A stretch of DNA of 64,000 nt from UBA4744 sp963707435 (lineage in GTDB: Bacteria; Actinomycetota; Acidimicrobiia; Spongiisociales; UBA4744), in assembly GCA_963707435.1 (NCBI GenBank), contig CAVPPF010000003.1, positions 124,001 to 188,000 on the forward strand, read 5' to 3'. The notes beneath the pieces were generated by a model, which saw only the letters and a list, made by a program, of their open reading frames with translations, had not been told where the DNA came from and ran no database searches. Each line of letters begins with the position of its first letter. Position 1 is the stretch's first letter. Below are positions 46,808 to 58,710 of this stretch, piece by piece. The translations under genes and the position numbers were made by a program.

Positions 46808-47288
46808 GGCCCCTCCCGAAATCCCAAGCAGCCGCAAGTAGTTAAGCAGCAATACGCGAGTAATTGCCGGTGCTACAGCACACAAAGGCCCTTTATCCGC
46901 CGCGATGGATGGAGGGCTATCGTTTCCCTGCCGATCGCGCGGCGCTGGCAGCCGACGCTGCTCTGGTGATCGTGAATGGAGCTATTTCCCCCTAGAAAAC
47001 GGGTTCCGGCCGAGCCTCCGGAGGTTCGATGACTTGTTCCATCTTGGTCGGCCTGAACGAGACCTTTGTCGAGAAGGATGCTGCCGCTACGGTCGACCTC
47101 CCACCGGCGGCCGAAACCGCAATCTCTCCTGCTGTCGAAGACTCGCTCCTGTTCGCCCGCCGAGTTAGGGTACGCTACCGATCATGATCTTCGCAGGTTG
47201 TTCTCCGCTCCTCGCCACTTCATGGCGCCACTCAGCGTGAGTCTTCTCCTGATACCTGAAGCGACAGCCAGCAGCATGGCTACCACCT
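46808..47288. other. Intergenic stretch between the beta-helix array and the GT4 gene
   Basis: About 480 bases with no gene that can be supported. It contains CCTCCGGAGG (perfect 10-nt palindrome at 47015-47024) and one small plus-strand frame (47029-47187) with GGAGG upstream, listed separately. Base composition is mixed and resembles neither a clean coding frame nor a recognisable RNA. Confidence 0.5.
47029..47187 (+). CDS. Candidate small protein, 52 residues, uncertain
   Basis: ATG 47029 is preceded by GGAGG at 47020-47024 with a 4-base spacer, and a TGA lies at 47185-47187. The product begins MTCSILVGLNETFVEKDAAA and ends LFARRVRVRYRS; it has an acidic middle and a basic tail. No family was recognised. 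It could be a stand-alone small protein, a remnant of a larger frameshifted gene, or chance. Confidence 0.25.
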   Translation: MTCSILVGLNETFVEKDAAATVDLPPAAETAISPAVEDSLLFARRVRVRYRS

Positions 47289-48473
47289 TTGGATGTGGTG
47301 GGCGTGGATAGCGTTCCCGTGGCTTCCTCGAGATCCAATACGAGGGAAAGGGAGTTGTGGTTTCTGCAACGAGTAGTCAGGCAATACAGGCTCCCCGTCT
47401 GGGATCGACTCATCGATCGGCTCGGCCATGGATGGCGCCTTCGCGTGTTTGGCTACCTGAGCCACAGCGACATCGATGTGATGCCAAGCCGCCCCTATAT
47501 CGAGAACCTTTCGCAGCGGCCACTCCCTGGCGGCTACTACTGGCCCGGCATACTCAGGCAAATCCGGCAAGAACGCCCGAGTGCTGTCATCGCAGAAGCA
47601 AGCCTTCGCAATCCAACAGCTTGGTTCCTGCCCAGACAGATCCGCAACGCCGGGGGAAAGCAATCGTTTGGACGAAGGGTCCAAGCGATGTGAACAAGGC
47701 TGAATCTCATGTTTCTGGACTTCTTCGCAGACGCCTGATCAAGGGATTTGATGCCGTCGTGACATACGGCAGAACCTCAAACTTCGAGCTTGTACGCCAG
47801 GGCATACCGCAGAGCCGTGTATTCGTGGCCCAGAATACGATCGACACTGATCGAATCTTCGACGACACGCTGAAACTCGCTGAAGCTGGCAACCGTCTCC
47901 GCTGCCGAGTACGGCTTAGAGGGGCGCCGCATCTTGCTCTATCCGGGAACGATGTTTCCTAAGAAGCGCCACCTGGACTTGATCGAAGCGTGGCCGCTCT
48001 TGCGCGATGAATTCCCCGATCTGGTCCTGGTCCTGGTCGGTGGAGGCGAGAACCTCGAGGTCGTCCGCTCGCAAGCACAGATGCTCGATCCGGAACGGAT
48101 CATTCTCACCGGTCGGGTACCTGAAGGAGCCGACTATGAGTGGATAGCTACCTGTGATGCAGCGGTACAGTGCGGTGCGATTGGACTTGCGATCAACCAG
48201 TGCCTGGCCCTGGGAAAGCCGCTCGTGGTCGCCGACGAGCCGGGCGTTGATGGCGAGTTGGTTGTCCATGGGCAGACCGGCTGGCGGTACCCACGCGGTA
48301 ACGTCCAATTGCTGGCCGAGACGATCTCTCATGTCCTTTCCTCGCCGGAAGAGGCCGGCCGAATCGCCGACGCAGGCCGAGAAGCCATCCGGAGTCGTGC
48401 AACCATCGACCACATGGTGGACGGCTTTGTTCAGGCGATGCAGCATTGCGAGCTTCTGGAAGAAGGAGAATAG
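47289..48473 (+). pseudogene. Glycosyltransferase family 4, frameshifted
   Basis: The joined product is about 390 residues. N-terminal VPVASSRSNTRERELWFLQR and VFGYLSHSDIDVMPSRPYIE lead into a donor-binding half after shifts near 47660 and 47915. That half reads DAVVTYGRTSNFELVRQGIP and LYPGTMFPKKRHLDLIEAWP, then VLVGGGENLEVVRSQAQ, ILTGRVPEGADYEWIATC and the GT-B end NQCLALGKPLVVADEPGVDG. This is a GT4/GT1-type retaining or inverting transferase that adds a sugar to the lipid-linked repeat. Start uncertain (TTG 47289, or ATG 47276 with another indel). The next gene, GTG 48476, follows 2 bases after the stop. Confidence 0.72.
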
Positions 48474-48475
48474 AC

Positions 48476-49788
48476 GTGAATATCAGCGTATTTGGCCTTG
48501 GATATGTGGGCGCTGTGAGCGTCGCGTGTCTGGCCGATTTAGGCCATCAGGTGCTGGGCGTAGACGTCAATGTCGAGAAGGTAGCCGCCGTAGCCGAAGG
48601 CCGCAGTCCCATCGTTGAACCTCAGCTGAACGAGATGTTGGCTCGGGGCGTGTCGGCAGGTCTCATCGCGGCGACAACCGATGCAAGAAGTGCAATCTCC
48701 CGATCCGATCTGGCTCTGGTGTGTGTCAGCACGCCGAGCAACGTGACGGGTGGAGTTGACGGTCGCTACCTCGCGAGGTCTGTGGTCAGATTGGTGGGGC
48801 GCTGGCCGACCTTGATACCGAGCACTTCACGGTCGTAGTCCGGTCCACCGTCCTTCCGCAGGTGCACCGAGAAATGATAGAAATCCTGACGAAGTCAAGC
48901 GGGAGAGAGATCGGGAACGGGCTCGGGTATGTCTGCCATCCGGAGTTTCTTCGGGAGGGAAGCGGCGTCGAAGATTTCTCGGCTCCGCCAAAGATTGTCT
49001 TCGGAGCTTCCGACAGCCGCAGCGAATCGGCTTGTAGGGACCTCTATCCAGGAATTGATGCCGAAACCTTCTTCGTTGACATGGACGTCGCCAGCATGGT
49101 CAAGTACGCAGACAATGCATTTCACGCGACGAAAGTCACCTTCGCCAATGAAATCGGGATGATCTGCAAAGCCCTCGGCGTCGACTCGCGCGAAGTGATG
49201 GACGTATTCCGAAGCGATCACAAGCTCAACATCAGCGACAAGTACCTTCGCCCCGGCAATCCGTTTGGGGGTAGCTGTCTACCAAAGGATCTCAGGGGCT
49301 TGATTGACACGTCGCGCCTTACGGCGACACCGCTCCTCCTGCATGCTGCGACGCTTCAGAGCAACCGAGTCCAGGTAGAAAGGCTGGTCGAGAGGATTAC
49401 CGACCGCAATGGTCGAAAGCCGGTCGGTCTCGTCGGGTTGTCCTTCAAGGAAGGGACCGACGATGTGCGGGAGAGTCCGATGGTCTACGTGGTGGAACAG
49501 CTCATTGGCAAAGGTGTTCCAGTCTCGATCTACGACCCCCATCTTGAGGTCCGTGATCTCGTCGGGCGCAACCGTAGTTTCGCACTTGAGACCATTCCCC
49601 ACCTTGCGGAGTTGATCAACCCAAGTCTCGAGCGTCTCGTTTCACAGTGTGAAACTCTTGTGGTCCACCACCGCCTGCCCCCCGAAGTCTGGAAGCAATT
49701 GCGGATCCCATCGGGCACACGCATCATCGACCTGGTGGGCATTGACGAACTGAGTGAGCATCAGTTTTACGACGGTCTCTATTGGTGA
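48476..49788 (+). CDS. Nucleotide-sugar dehydrogenase, GDP-mannose 6-dehydrogenase-like, one frameshift
   Basis: About 436 residues once the shift is allowed. The N-terminal Rossmann domain is ISVFGLGYVGAVSVACLADL. The shift near 48810 joins VVRSTVLPQVHREMIEILTK. Then come ASMVKYADNAFHATKVTFAN, the catalytic NPFGGSCLPKDLRGL (Cys in the SCLPKD motif), and a C-terminal domain (GRKPVGLVGLSFKEGTDDVRE). It would oxidise the C6 of a nucleotide sugar (GDP-mannose or UDP-glucose) to a uronate in two NAD-dependent steps. The AlgD-like SCLPKD and the neighbouring GDP-mannose enzymes favour GDP-mannose, but this cannot be settled. GTG 48476 has AAGGAG upstream. Confidence 0.85.
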
Positions 49789-51164
49789 ATCAGACGTGGG
49801 CCGGACGGCGGTCTCCGGGATAGTGATACGTCCCCGCGGTCTGGCGGATCGGTCAAACGCTGTGCAGGTCCCATGCCTGCCAAGGTCACAAGGAAGGCAA
49901 AGAGCAAGAAGTCTGCGTTGAGCCATGCCGCAAAACCCATGCTCACCGAAGTATGCAAGAGCAACGGAACAGTGAGTATTGCGAACTCGGTGTGGACTCG
50001 CCGCAAAAGGCGAACGGTCGACCACTTCACCACCCGCCAAACTGCCAGCGCCAAAGGAACAAGACCGATGATTCCCAATCCGACGAGGGTTTCCATATAT
50101 CCACTATGTAGATTTGAGGTCGTGTTGTCGCCAATGGACACCAGCGCGACGAAAGCGTCCACCAGCGCCGTAGCCGTAGCCTGTGAGCGGGTGGGCAGAC
50201 CATGATTCGATCGCCGCTTCCCAGAACCCGACGCGACCGGACAGTGTCACGATATTCGCTGCTCGGTTCCGAACAAATGCAGACCAGATCACATCGCCGT
50301 AGGTCGCTATGACCAACGCTGATCCCGGTGCAAGGAGCAACAAGAAGAGGCGCCGACGGTGGAGCCAAAGCAGCACCATGACGGCGGCCATCCAGATCAC
50401 AACGCCCTGACGTCCGCTCGCCAGAATCACGCCGATGGTACCGATCGAGAATAGGGATATCCATCCAATCCGTGAACGCCGATGCTCCGTCTGGAAGAAC
50501 ATCGCCAGCGAAAAGGCCGCAATCAAAGCACCTCTTGCAGAAAGCGCGTTTGACGGCACTGAAGGGTGCACCCATCGTCGACTCGAATATGAACCCCGGC
50601 CTGGGAATCACGTATGAGAACGTGTCGGGGATAGCGAAGAAGCCGATCACGGCGACACTAACAAGGGCGGCTTCGAGGAACACGATGAATCTGATGTTGG
50701 TCCGAAGTCTGTCTCGGGCGTCGTGTTGGATGGCAATCGCCCACACAATCGCCATGCCGGCGCCCAGCTCAAAGACCTTCCCGATGGTGACGATTGGCGC
50801 CACAGAATGAGAGAACGGACAGCGCTGCAACCCCCCAGTAAACCGTCAGTGCCATGAGGCCGCCGTACCTTCTCGCAGTCCCGGATGGATTGCGTCGAAG
50901 GATCATCGGCAGGACAACAATCAAGCCGAGGCCTGCCAGAGCACCCCGGACGATCCTTTCCAGTACGGCCGGGTCCCGAAGGACCTCATCTGCGGTGGCG
51001 GAAGCCACTGTCGAATGGGTACCGAGCAAGACCAGAATGATTGCGATCTGTTCGCGCGACACACGCGAAATCGACTGGTTCCCAGGTATCCGCGCGTGCC
51101 GAAGAGAGCTGAGAACCAGCAGTAGCACGACCCAGACGACGGCGGCCCAGATGAGACCTTCCAT
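49779..51164 (-). pseudogene. O-antigen ligase / polymerase (Wzy-like) membrane protein, frameshifted
   Basis: Joined fragments give about 460 residues with 10 or more membrane helices. N-terminal LIWAAVVWVVLLLVLSSLRH, then after a shift near 50810 KVFELGAGMAIVWAIAIQHD, LFSIGTIGVILASGRQGVVI and the periplasmic loop region AAIESWSAHPLTGYGYGAGG with HSGYMETLVGLGIIGLVPLA. The GYGYG / HSGY and SGRQG motifs are typical of O-antigen ligase and Wzy proteins (PF04932). It would polymerise or ligate lipid-linked repeats outside the membrane. Further shifts lie near 50590 and 50150. GC content is lower than in the backbone. Confidence 0.72.
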
Positions 51165-51271
51165 AACCCCCCGCAACAGTGTGCAGAATACCTTGGGGTA
51201 ATCTAATCCACATGTCTCCGTATAGCCGCGTGGGGAGTCAGAGCTAGAGCGAAGGATTGGGTAGGGGCCAC

Positions 51272-52202
51272 ATGACCAAGGTGCTGTTCATAGCGAGCAT
51301 GGGTAGGAGTGGCAGCACCATTCTCGACACGATTCTGGGTCAAGTTGACGGTTACGTCTCGGTCGGTGAGATCAAGTTCATCTGGGAGCGAAGCCTCGTC
51401 GAGAACCGGCGATGTGGATGCGGCGAACGATTTCAATCCTGTCCATTCTGGACTCGCGTCTTTGATCGGGCATTTGGTGGCTTCGACAGAGTGAACGTCC
51501 CCGAAATGATCTCAGCCATGAACCGGACAAGGACCCGTCACTTCCCCTTCATGCTGCTTCCCGGCAGCGAGCAGATCTACCGACGCCGCCAGGCTTCGTA
51601 CCTCGAACAGCTCGGCTTGCTGTACCGCGCCATTGCGGAAGAGGCAGACAGCGATGTGATCGTCGATTCGTCAAAATACCCTTCGCATGCTTACCTACTG
51701 AGACTCGTCAATGACCTCGACGTTCGGGTCCTGCATGTCACTCGCGATCCTCGCGCCGTCGCAAATTCGTGGATGCAGGAAAAATACGACCCTGACCAGG
51801 ATGTTCCCGTTCTCATGCCCCAACAACCCGCATGGTTGAACGCGATCTTCTGGAATGTGTGGAATGTCACGATCGAAACCCTCGGCAAACGAAGAGGAGG
51901 CGCCTATCACCAGCTGAGATACGAGGATCTCATGGAGCAACCTCAGGAGCGGGTCCGGGAAGTGCTGCAGTTCGCCGGGACACCTGCGAGGAACTCCCCT
52001 TCACAGGTCCCGCAACGTTAGTTTGGGAACCAATCACACCGTCTCCGGCAACCCCATTCGCTTCGACACCGGAACCATCGAATTGAGGACTGACGAGCGC
52101 TGGCGCACCCAGTTGCCTCGAACTGCCGCCGCTACCGCCGGATTCTTGACGTGGCCGGTCCGCAGGCACCTCGGGTATCGGTTTCCTATCACACCCGAGT
52201 AG
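51272..52202 (+). pseudogene. Sulfotransferase family protein, frameshifted near the C-terminus
   Basis: ATG 51272 gives MTKVLFIASMGRSGSTILDT, the P-loop of PAPS-dependent sulfotransferases. The reading continues with FIWERSLVENRRCGCGERFQ, the VTRDPRAVANSWMQEKY segment that binds the 3'-phosphate, and QLRYEDLMEQPQERVREVLQ. It breaks near 51985. Later frames carry the expected C-terminal HTVSGNPIRFDTGTIELRTD and WPVRRHLGYRFPITPE, ending at a TAG at 52200-52202. It would sulfate a sugar of the polymer or a lipid. Together with 39834 it makes two sulfotransferases in the island, at lower local GC than the backbone. Confidence 0.78.
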
Positions 52203-52279
52203 CCGCTGTCTGGACTTCGCCGGCAAACACTCGATGCCGACTACGCTTCGAGCGCAATTGATCCAGCTGAAGATTGACT

Positions 52280-52294
52280 ACTACTCTGAGTGGT
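52280..52294. promoter_or_regulatory. 15-nt near-palindrome, copy 3 of the shared island site
   Basis: ACTACTCTGAGTGGT, one arm mismatch relative to copy 1, with the same 7+1+7 geometry. It lies 22 bases before the gmd ATG at 52316, close enough to overlap the promoter or 5' leader. Confidence 0.5.
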
Positions 52295-52315
52295 CGGGGC
52301 TCACTGGGAGAAGAC

Positions 52316-53356
<1,041 letters not shown>

Positions 53357-53360
<4 letters not shown>

Positions 53361-54298
53361 TGGATCTCGACCGGCAAACGGGTGCTGGTGACCGGCGGGG
53401 CCGGATTTCTCGGATCCATCGTCTGCGAGCTGCTGATCGCAGAGTCGGCGCAGCCGTTGGTCGTCCGCGTGCACGGACTACGACCTGACCGAACAGCTGG
53501 CAGTCCGCGATCTCATCGCGACGATGCGACCCGGACATCGTCCTCCATCTCGCCGCCGAGGTCGGCGGCATCGGCGCCAACCGGGCCAATCCGGGACGGT
53601 ACTTCTACGCCAACGCGGCGATGGGCATCCACGTGATCGAAGAGAGTCGCCGGGCCGGCGTCGAGAAACTGGTCCAGGTCGGCACCGTGTGCGCGTACCC
53701 GAAGTTCACTCCGGTCCCTTTCAAGGAAGACGACCTGTGGAATGGCTATCCGGAGGAAACCAACGCTCCCTACGGCATCGCCAAGAAATCCCTGCTCGTC
53801 ATGCTCCAGGCCTACCGCGCAGCAGTACGGATTCAACGGCATCTTCCTGCTGCCGGTCAACCTGTACGGACCCGGGACAACTTCGATCTCGAGACCAGCC
53901 ACGTCATCCCGGCCCTGATCCGGAAGTTCGTCACAGCGCAGGCGACCGGCGCCGACACGTCGAGGTTTGGGGCACCGGGTCGGCCAGCCGGGAGTTCCTG
54001 TACGTCGAGGACGCCGCCCGGGCGATCGTCCTGGCCACGAAAGCGTACGACGGGCCGGAACCGGTCAACATCGGCACGCACCGCGAGATCACGATCCGGG
54101 ATCTGGTGACGCTCATCGGCGAGCTGACCGGATTCGAAGGCGAGATCCGGTGGGACACCACCAAAGCCCGACGGTCAACCGCGCCGCATGCTCGACACGA
54201 CGCGGGCGCAGGAGTACTTTGGATTCGAGGCTGAGGTTGATCTCGAAGAGGGCCTGACCAGAACCATCGCCTGGTGGAGGAACCAGGAGGGCCGGTGA
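53357..54298 (+). pseudogene. GDP-L-fucose synthase-like SDR, frameshifted
   Basis: Joined product about 310 residues. RVLVTGGAGFLGSIVCELLI at the start, then DIVLHLAAEVGGIGANRANP, QVGTVCAYPKFTPVPFKEDD and APYGIAKKSLLVMLQAYR, where Y-x-x-x-K is the SDR catalytic pair. SASREFLYVEDAARAIVLAT and DGPEPVNIGTHREITIRDLV follow. This is the GDP-fucose synthase (GMER) plan; with Gmd it gives GDP-L-fucose. Shifts lie near 53370, 53475, 53520, 53825 and 53960. The TGA at 54296 overlaps the next gene's GTG (54295). Confidence 0.8.
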
Positions 54299-55129
54299 CA
54301 GCTCCGCTGCGATTGGCCGATCGGGTTCCGGTAGTTGGAACGCCCATCTCCGTTGTCTCCTCCGCAGCAACTCCTGCAGCTCCTCGAAAACCGACCAATC
54401 GACCGGGCGACCGTCGTTGCCTTCTGCAATGTGCACTCGGTGATGACGGCCCGCCAAGACCAGGAAGTGGCCAGGGCACTCGACCAAGCCGACGTGGCCG
54501 CTCCGGACGGCATGCCGGTCGCGTGGGGACTCAAGGCGGCTGGATTCCCGAATCAGCCGCGGGTGGCCGGACCCACCTTCACGCGAATCGGCCCTCCGCC
54601 ATGGGGTCGAAGTTGGGTGGAAACACTTCTTCTACGGGAGCACTCCGGACACTCTTGCCCGACTCGTCGAAGCCGCTCGAGGAGCTTGCTCCGGGCATTC
54701 AGATCGCCGGGAGGTTCTCGCCACCCTTTCGCCCACCAACCGATGACGACATCCAGGCCGATGCCGACATGATCATCGGATCGGGAGCCGACCTGGTCTG
54801 GGTTGGGCTCGGAATGCCCAAGCAGGAGCTGTGGATGGCCCGGGTGCCGAGCACCTGCCCGGAGTCGCCCTCCTCGGCGTTGGAGCCGCGTTCGATTTCC
54901 TGGCGGGAACCTCAGCCAGCGCACCGATGTGGATGCAGACGATCGGGCTGGAATGGCTCCACCGGTTCGGTCAGCAACCCGGGACGACTGTGGCGACGTT
55001 ACCTCATCAACAATCCGGCCTTACCTGTGGCTGCTTGGCGCGCAGATCCTCGAGATCGGCGCTCCGAAGATTGATCGCAACGGCGGAATCATCATGCGCT
55101 GCACGAATAGCTGCTCCGGTGTTCAGTGA
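54295..55129 (+). pseudogene. WecG/TagA/CpsF-family glycosyltransferase, frameshifted
   Basis: Fragments fit the GT26 plan: APDGMPVAWGLKAAGFPNQP (the D-G-x-P-x-x-W-x-x motif of the donor site), KHFFYGSTPDTLARLVEAAR, then GADLVWVGLGMPKQELWMAR, the family hallmark GLGxPKQE. GVGAAFDFLAGTSASAPMWM and GLEWLHR close the core, and the C-terminal arm appears as RRYLINNPAYLWLLGAQIL. It would add a sugar to a lipid-linked intermediate at the membrane. At least five shifts (near 54350, 54590, 54650, 54850 and 55000) are needed. It converges on the next GT4 gene, overlapping by about 30 bases. Confidence 0.72.
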
Positions 55130-56275
55130 TGGAGCGCCGTGCAGGCCGATCTCGAGCGTGTAGCGTTCGTCGAAGACCCGACGGGCAGCCGTCTCCGCTT
55201 CGTCGACCCAGTGCATCGTCTTCGAGTCGCTCGAGCGCCACTGACCACGAAGCTCCGATCGCCAGGACGTACCAGACATCGCGGCCGTTGGATGCCTGCA
55301 ACCGTTTCGGGAATCCCACCGATATCGGAAGCAATGACGGGGAGACCCGGAGGCCAGCGCTTCGAGGAGAACCATCGGTTGTCCTTCGTACCAGATCGAG
55401 GGAAAGACCAGCGCTCGAGCACCGAGCATCAGTTCGGCTGCACCTCGTGGCCGGCCAAGCGACCCGAGGAACCGGACCCCGGCAGGCCGCGCTTCGAACT
55501 CCACCCCTCGCAGCGGACCGTCACCCACAACAACCAGTTCCAGGTCCCCGGTACTGCTGCCGACCAGGCCTCGAGCAGACTCTCTTATTCCCTTCTCGTC
55601 GCTCAACCGACCAACAAAAAGGACTGTCCGACTTGGACGGCAGCCGGCTTGGCGGCTGCCCGGATCATCAACGAAATTCGGTTTTAGCCTCAGTTTGCTC
55701 AGTCGGGACACCGGCCGGCAACGAAACGGCTCGCGAGCGAAATCTGTGAGAACGAGCAAGGAGCGATCGACGTCCAGCTTCCAGGCGCGCGGTCCAGCGG
55801 CTGATGAGTCCCAGGCCGACACGGTCGAAGCCAGGTAAGAGTCGCGATAGCAACGATGCCGGACACCACGCCAGGGGTGCGTGCCGACACAGTCCTCGCA
55901 GGGTCCGCCGTCGCGGAACAGTTGGGCGTTCGACGCACATCAGCCGGTAGTTGTGCAGAGTCATGACGATCGGAATCGACCGATCGGTCGAGCTGACGAC
56001 AGAATGGAAGGTGCAAGTGCCCACCATGTGTTGTGGATGTGAGCAATATCCGGTTTGCTCTCGAGCAACGACTGCCTCGAGGCGATGAGCAGCGGCCGGG
56101 TTCCACGGCGCGACCAGCAATGAGGCAGCAGCCCTGATCGGTTTCGGCGGAGTTGTGCCACGCGATACTCGACAACGGTGTGCCCCGCGATCGCAGCGAC
56201 GGCAGCTTCCTTCGCCACGACCGTGTCCTCGCCACCACCCTCCCGATAGTGGTTGTGGATCTGGAGTATCTTCAA
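55092..56275 (-). pseudogene. Glycosyltransferase family 4, frameshifted
   Basis: The start is clear: MKILQIHNHYREGGGEDTVV with AHIHNTWWALAPSILSSARP, a GT-B acceptor domain. Shifts near 56120 and 55990 lead to MTLHNYRLMCVERPTVPRRR and the donor domain, VLFVGRLSDEKGIRESARGL, VVGDGPLRGVEFEARPAG, RALVFPSIWYEGQPMVLLEA and a truncated C-terminus. The E-x7-E like motif region (PSIWYEGQPMVLLEA) is intact. It uses a nucleotide sugar to extend the repeat unit. It follows the BY-kinase gene by 58 bases on the same strand, and its 3' end overlaps the convergent wecG-like gene. Confidence 0.72.
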
Positions 56276-56332
56276 CGGTCGCTCGTCACCAGCCGTGCGC
56301 TCATGCAGAGGCCAGGTCGGTGAACACGCTGA

Positions 56333-58161
56333 TCAGCGGCGCTTGCGCCCGCCCGCTCCCCCGTCCGCATCATCGGGAGGAACGGCACCCATATCGCCGA
56401 GGATGTCCGTCATCGAGCCCTCGGAAACGGTCATCTCCCTGCGGAGGGGCGACCGGTTGTAGAGATAGCCAAGATACGAAGTATGCGATCAAGGCTGAGT
56501 CGACTGCGCGTTTCCTCAATCAAGCGCGGTCGACTGGCGATGTCCCACGATCACCAACGCTCCGTCCACATAGGCAGCCAGGGTGCTGGCGTAGGCAACC
56601 TGCAGCAAGGGCGGCGCATCGACCAGAACCAGATCGAACTCGTCGCGCACCGTGTCGAAGAGTTGCTTGACTTTGGGGGAACGCAGCAGATCGGCAGCCA
56701 CAACGGGTTGGCGGCCGCGGCTCAGTAGCGACAGCACTCCGTCCGGACCCAACATCGATTGAGCGAATGGCCTGCGTAAAGGGAAGACCCGACACTGATG
56801 ACGTCGGTCAGCCCGTCGGTGAGCGCACTGGCGCTCCCCGTCAGCAGAGCGGTCAGGTCCTGGTTCCCGAAGTCGGCATCGATGAGCAGCACCCGGTTGC
56901 CTTCGCGGGCCGCCGCCAGGGCCAGGTTGGCAAGACGGTGCTCTTGCCGGTACCGAGGGTCGCCGAGATGACGACCAGCGACTTGGCTTGCTGTCTGGCC
57001 AGCTTGAGTTCGAGCGAGGCCGTCGCAAAGCGAAAGGCCTCGGCCGCAGCCGAGCGGGGACTCTCGCGAACGGGTAGCCGGGTCTTCAAACCCTCCTCGG
57101 CAAAGTCCGGGATGTCGGCCAGCAAAGGGGCCCCGAGATAGGCTTCCGGCTCGGTCCGATCGTGGAAGACCCTGCGCCGAGAGGAGAGAAGGTACGCGAG
57201 GCCCACACCTGCCATTAGGCCCAACGAGCAGTGCAACAGCAAGGACCCGACCCGGGCCGGCGTCCCGTGGTCGGCTCCGTAGTCTGGGCCGGTGAGAGGT
57301 ACGCCACAATCTCGGGGGCAAGATCCAGATCGATCGACAACTGATCTCGACGTTCAAGAAGAGTCGATCGCCGGGCGATCACCTGGTTCTGCTTCGGCGA
57401 TCAAGAGCGTTGAGATCGTCATCATCCTGTCCGACCTGAAGCACGTCCTGGTAGGTAGCAATCAAAGTTCGCAAGTCGGCGAGGCGGCCTCGGATATCGA
57501 TCAAAGCGGCGGCATCGGCCGTCGTGCTTCAACCTGCAGTATGGCGATTTCTGCCAAGGCTTCCTCATATTGCCTCCGCAGTTCGGCCCGGACGGTGTCG
57601 GCGGCCAACATCGCGTTGATCTCCAACTCAAGCGAATCGAAGGCGACTGTCGAGTGCATCGACCTGGGCATCGATCCGCTCGATGGCCGCAACCGTTGCA
57701 GCCGTGGTCTCAATCGAGGCCAGTTCCTGGTACGCCGAAGCCAGCGCGTTGGCCCCGGTAATCGCCGCGACCGAATCGAATGACGTGAAAACCACCCCGA
57801 TCAAGTCGCTGTCGTTCGTTCCGCCGATGAATGCGTTATCGATCAGCTCTTCGGGAGTCAGATCCACCGGGGGGTCGCTCTTGGCTGCGAGCTGCGAGGC
57901 CAATTGGGCGACGGCGCACGACCTCAGAATCTCGATCTGATTGGCCACGAAATCGTTGCGGCGTGCTACCTGCAGCCCCGACGTCGAGACCTGCCCCCGT
58001 CGATTGCACAACCATCGTGGTCTGAGCCGTATAGAACGTTTGCGGAGGCGACTACCTCCAGGAAGACGATGCCGAGCGGCGACAGCCAGTGCCGTAATAC
58101 CCAGAACCAGCCACTTGTAACGCCAGGCGGCGCTGAAGAGCGACGGCTCAGTGACTGACAT
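56333..58161 (-). pseudogene. Wzz/Wzc-type polysaccharide co-polymerase with BY-kinase domain, frameshifted
   Basis: Joined product about 605 residues. The N-terminus has a membrane segment (WRYKWLVLGITALAVA), then a Wzz-like periplasmic/extracellular region (ELIDNAFIGGTNDSDLIGVV), a long coiled coil and a second membrane segment near 57230. The C-terminal kinase has a Walker A-like ISATLGTGKSTVLANLAL, VLLIDADFGNQ (Walker A'), VRDEFDLVLVDAPPLL (Walker B) and GALVIVGHRQST. It controls chain length and export by reversible Tyr phosphorylation. No obvious C-terminal Tyr cluster was seen. Breaks occur near 58070, 57990, 57620, 57530, 56940, 56790 and 56560. Confidence 0.75.
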
Positions 58162-58710
58162 TGTCGTTCATGGAGGCCCCCTTGACCGACAGCCACGGAG
58201 AGTAACCGGATACGCCCAGTTGAATGCACATTAGCGTCTCACCTGCAGTTGGACCCGATAGCTGGAGCACCCGGATGCTCCAGTCGCCCGTCGAAGTCAC
58301 CACCAAACGAAAGGCCCCACCCTCCGGGAAGACTCTGCTCCCCGTCCCGAGCCCCGCCTGCACGATGGTCTCCAGGACGTTACCCCCTGCTTCGCGGACG
58401 TACGATCCGCATCGAATCGGAGCCGAGCCCGTCGAGTTGCCACTTGAGGATCCAATTGCCGGCAACCACGAACACACCCGTCGAAGTCGAACCACTCTCG
58501 TCGAAACTGCGAACCAGGACCTCCGCAGGTTGCCGGAGTGGTCGTACTTCCGGCAGTGTCTTCACCACCGGTAACCAGCAGAGCTATGCCGATCGGCACG
58601 ACGGCAATCAGCAGAAGAAGCCCCAGTGAGCGCAGCCCGCGTATCCACCGGAGCGCGCGCACGCGGCGTACTCTCCTCGCCCCGAAACCTGGGTCACTCA
58701 ACGTGGTCAC
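58148..58710 (-). pseudogene. Membrane-anchored beta-domain protein of unknown function, frameshifted
   Basis: Starts at a GTG near 58710: TTLSDPGFGARRVRRVRALR, a basic stretch before one membrane helix (LGLLLLIAVVPIGIALLVTG). An Ala/Thr linker follows, then a small domain with strands PAEVLVRSFDESGSTSTGVF, VVAGNWILKWQLDGLGSDSM and (after a shift) NVLETIVQAGLGTGSRVFPE to GGAFRLVVTSTGDWSIRVLQ. This looks like an extracellular beta-sandwich domain. It lies directly upstream of the Wzz/BY-kinase and may be its partner; no family recognised. Two shifts near 58500 and 58440. Confidence 0.5.
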
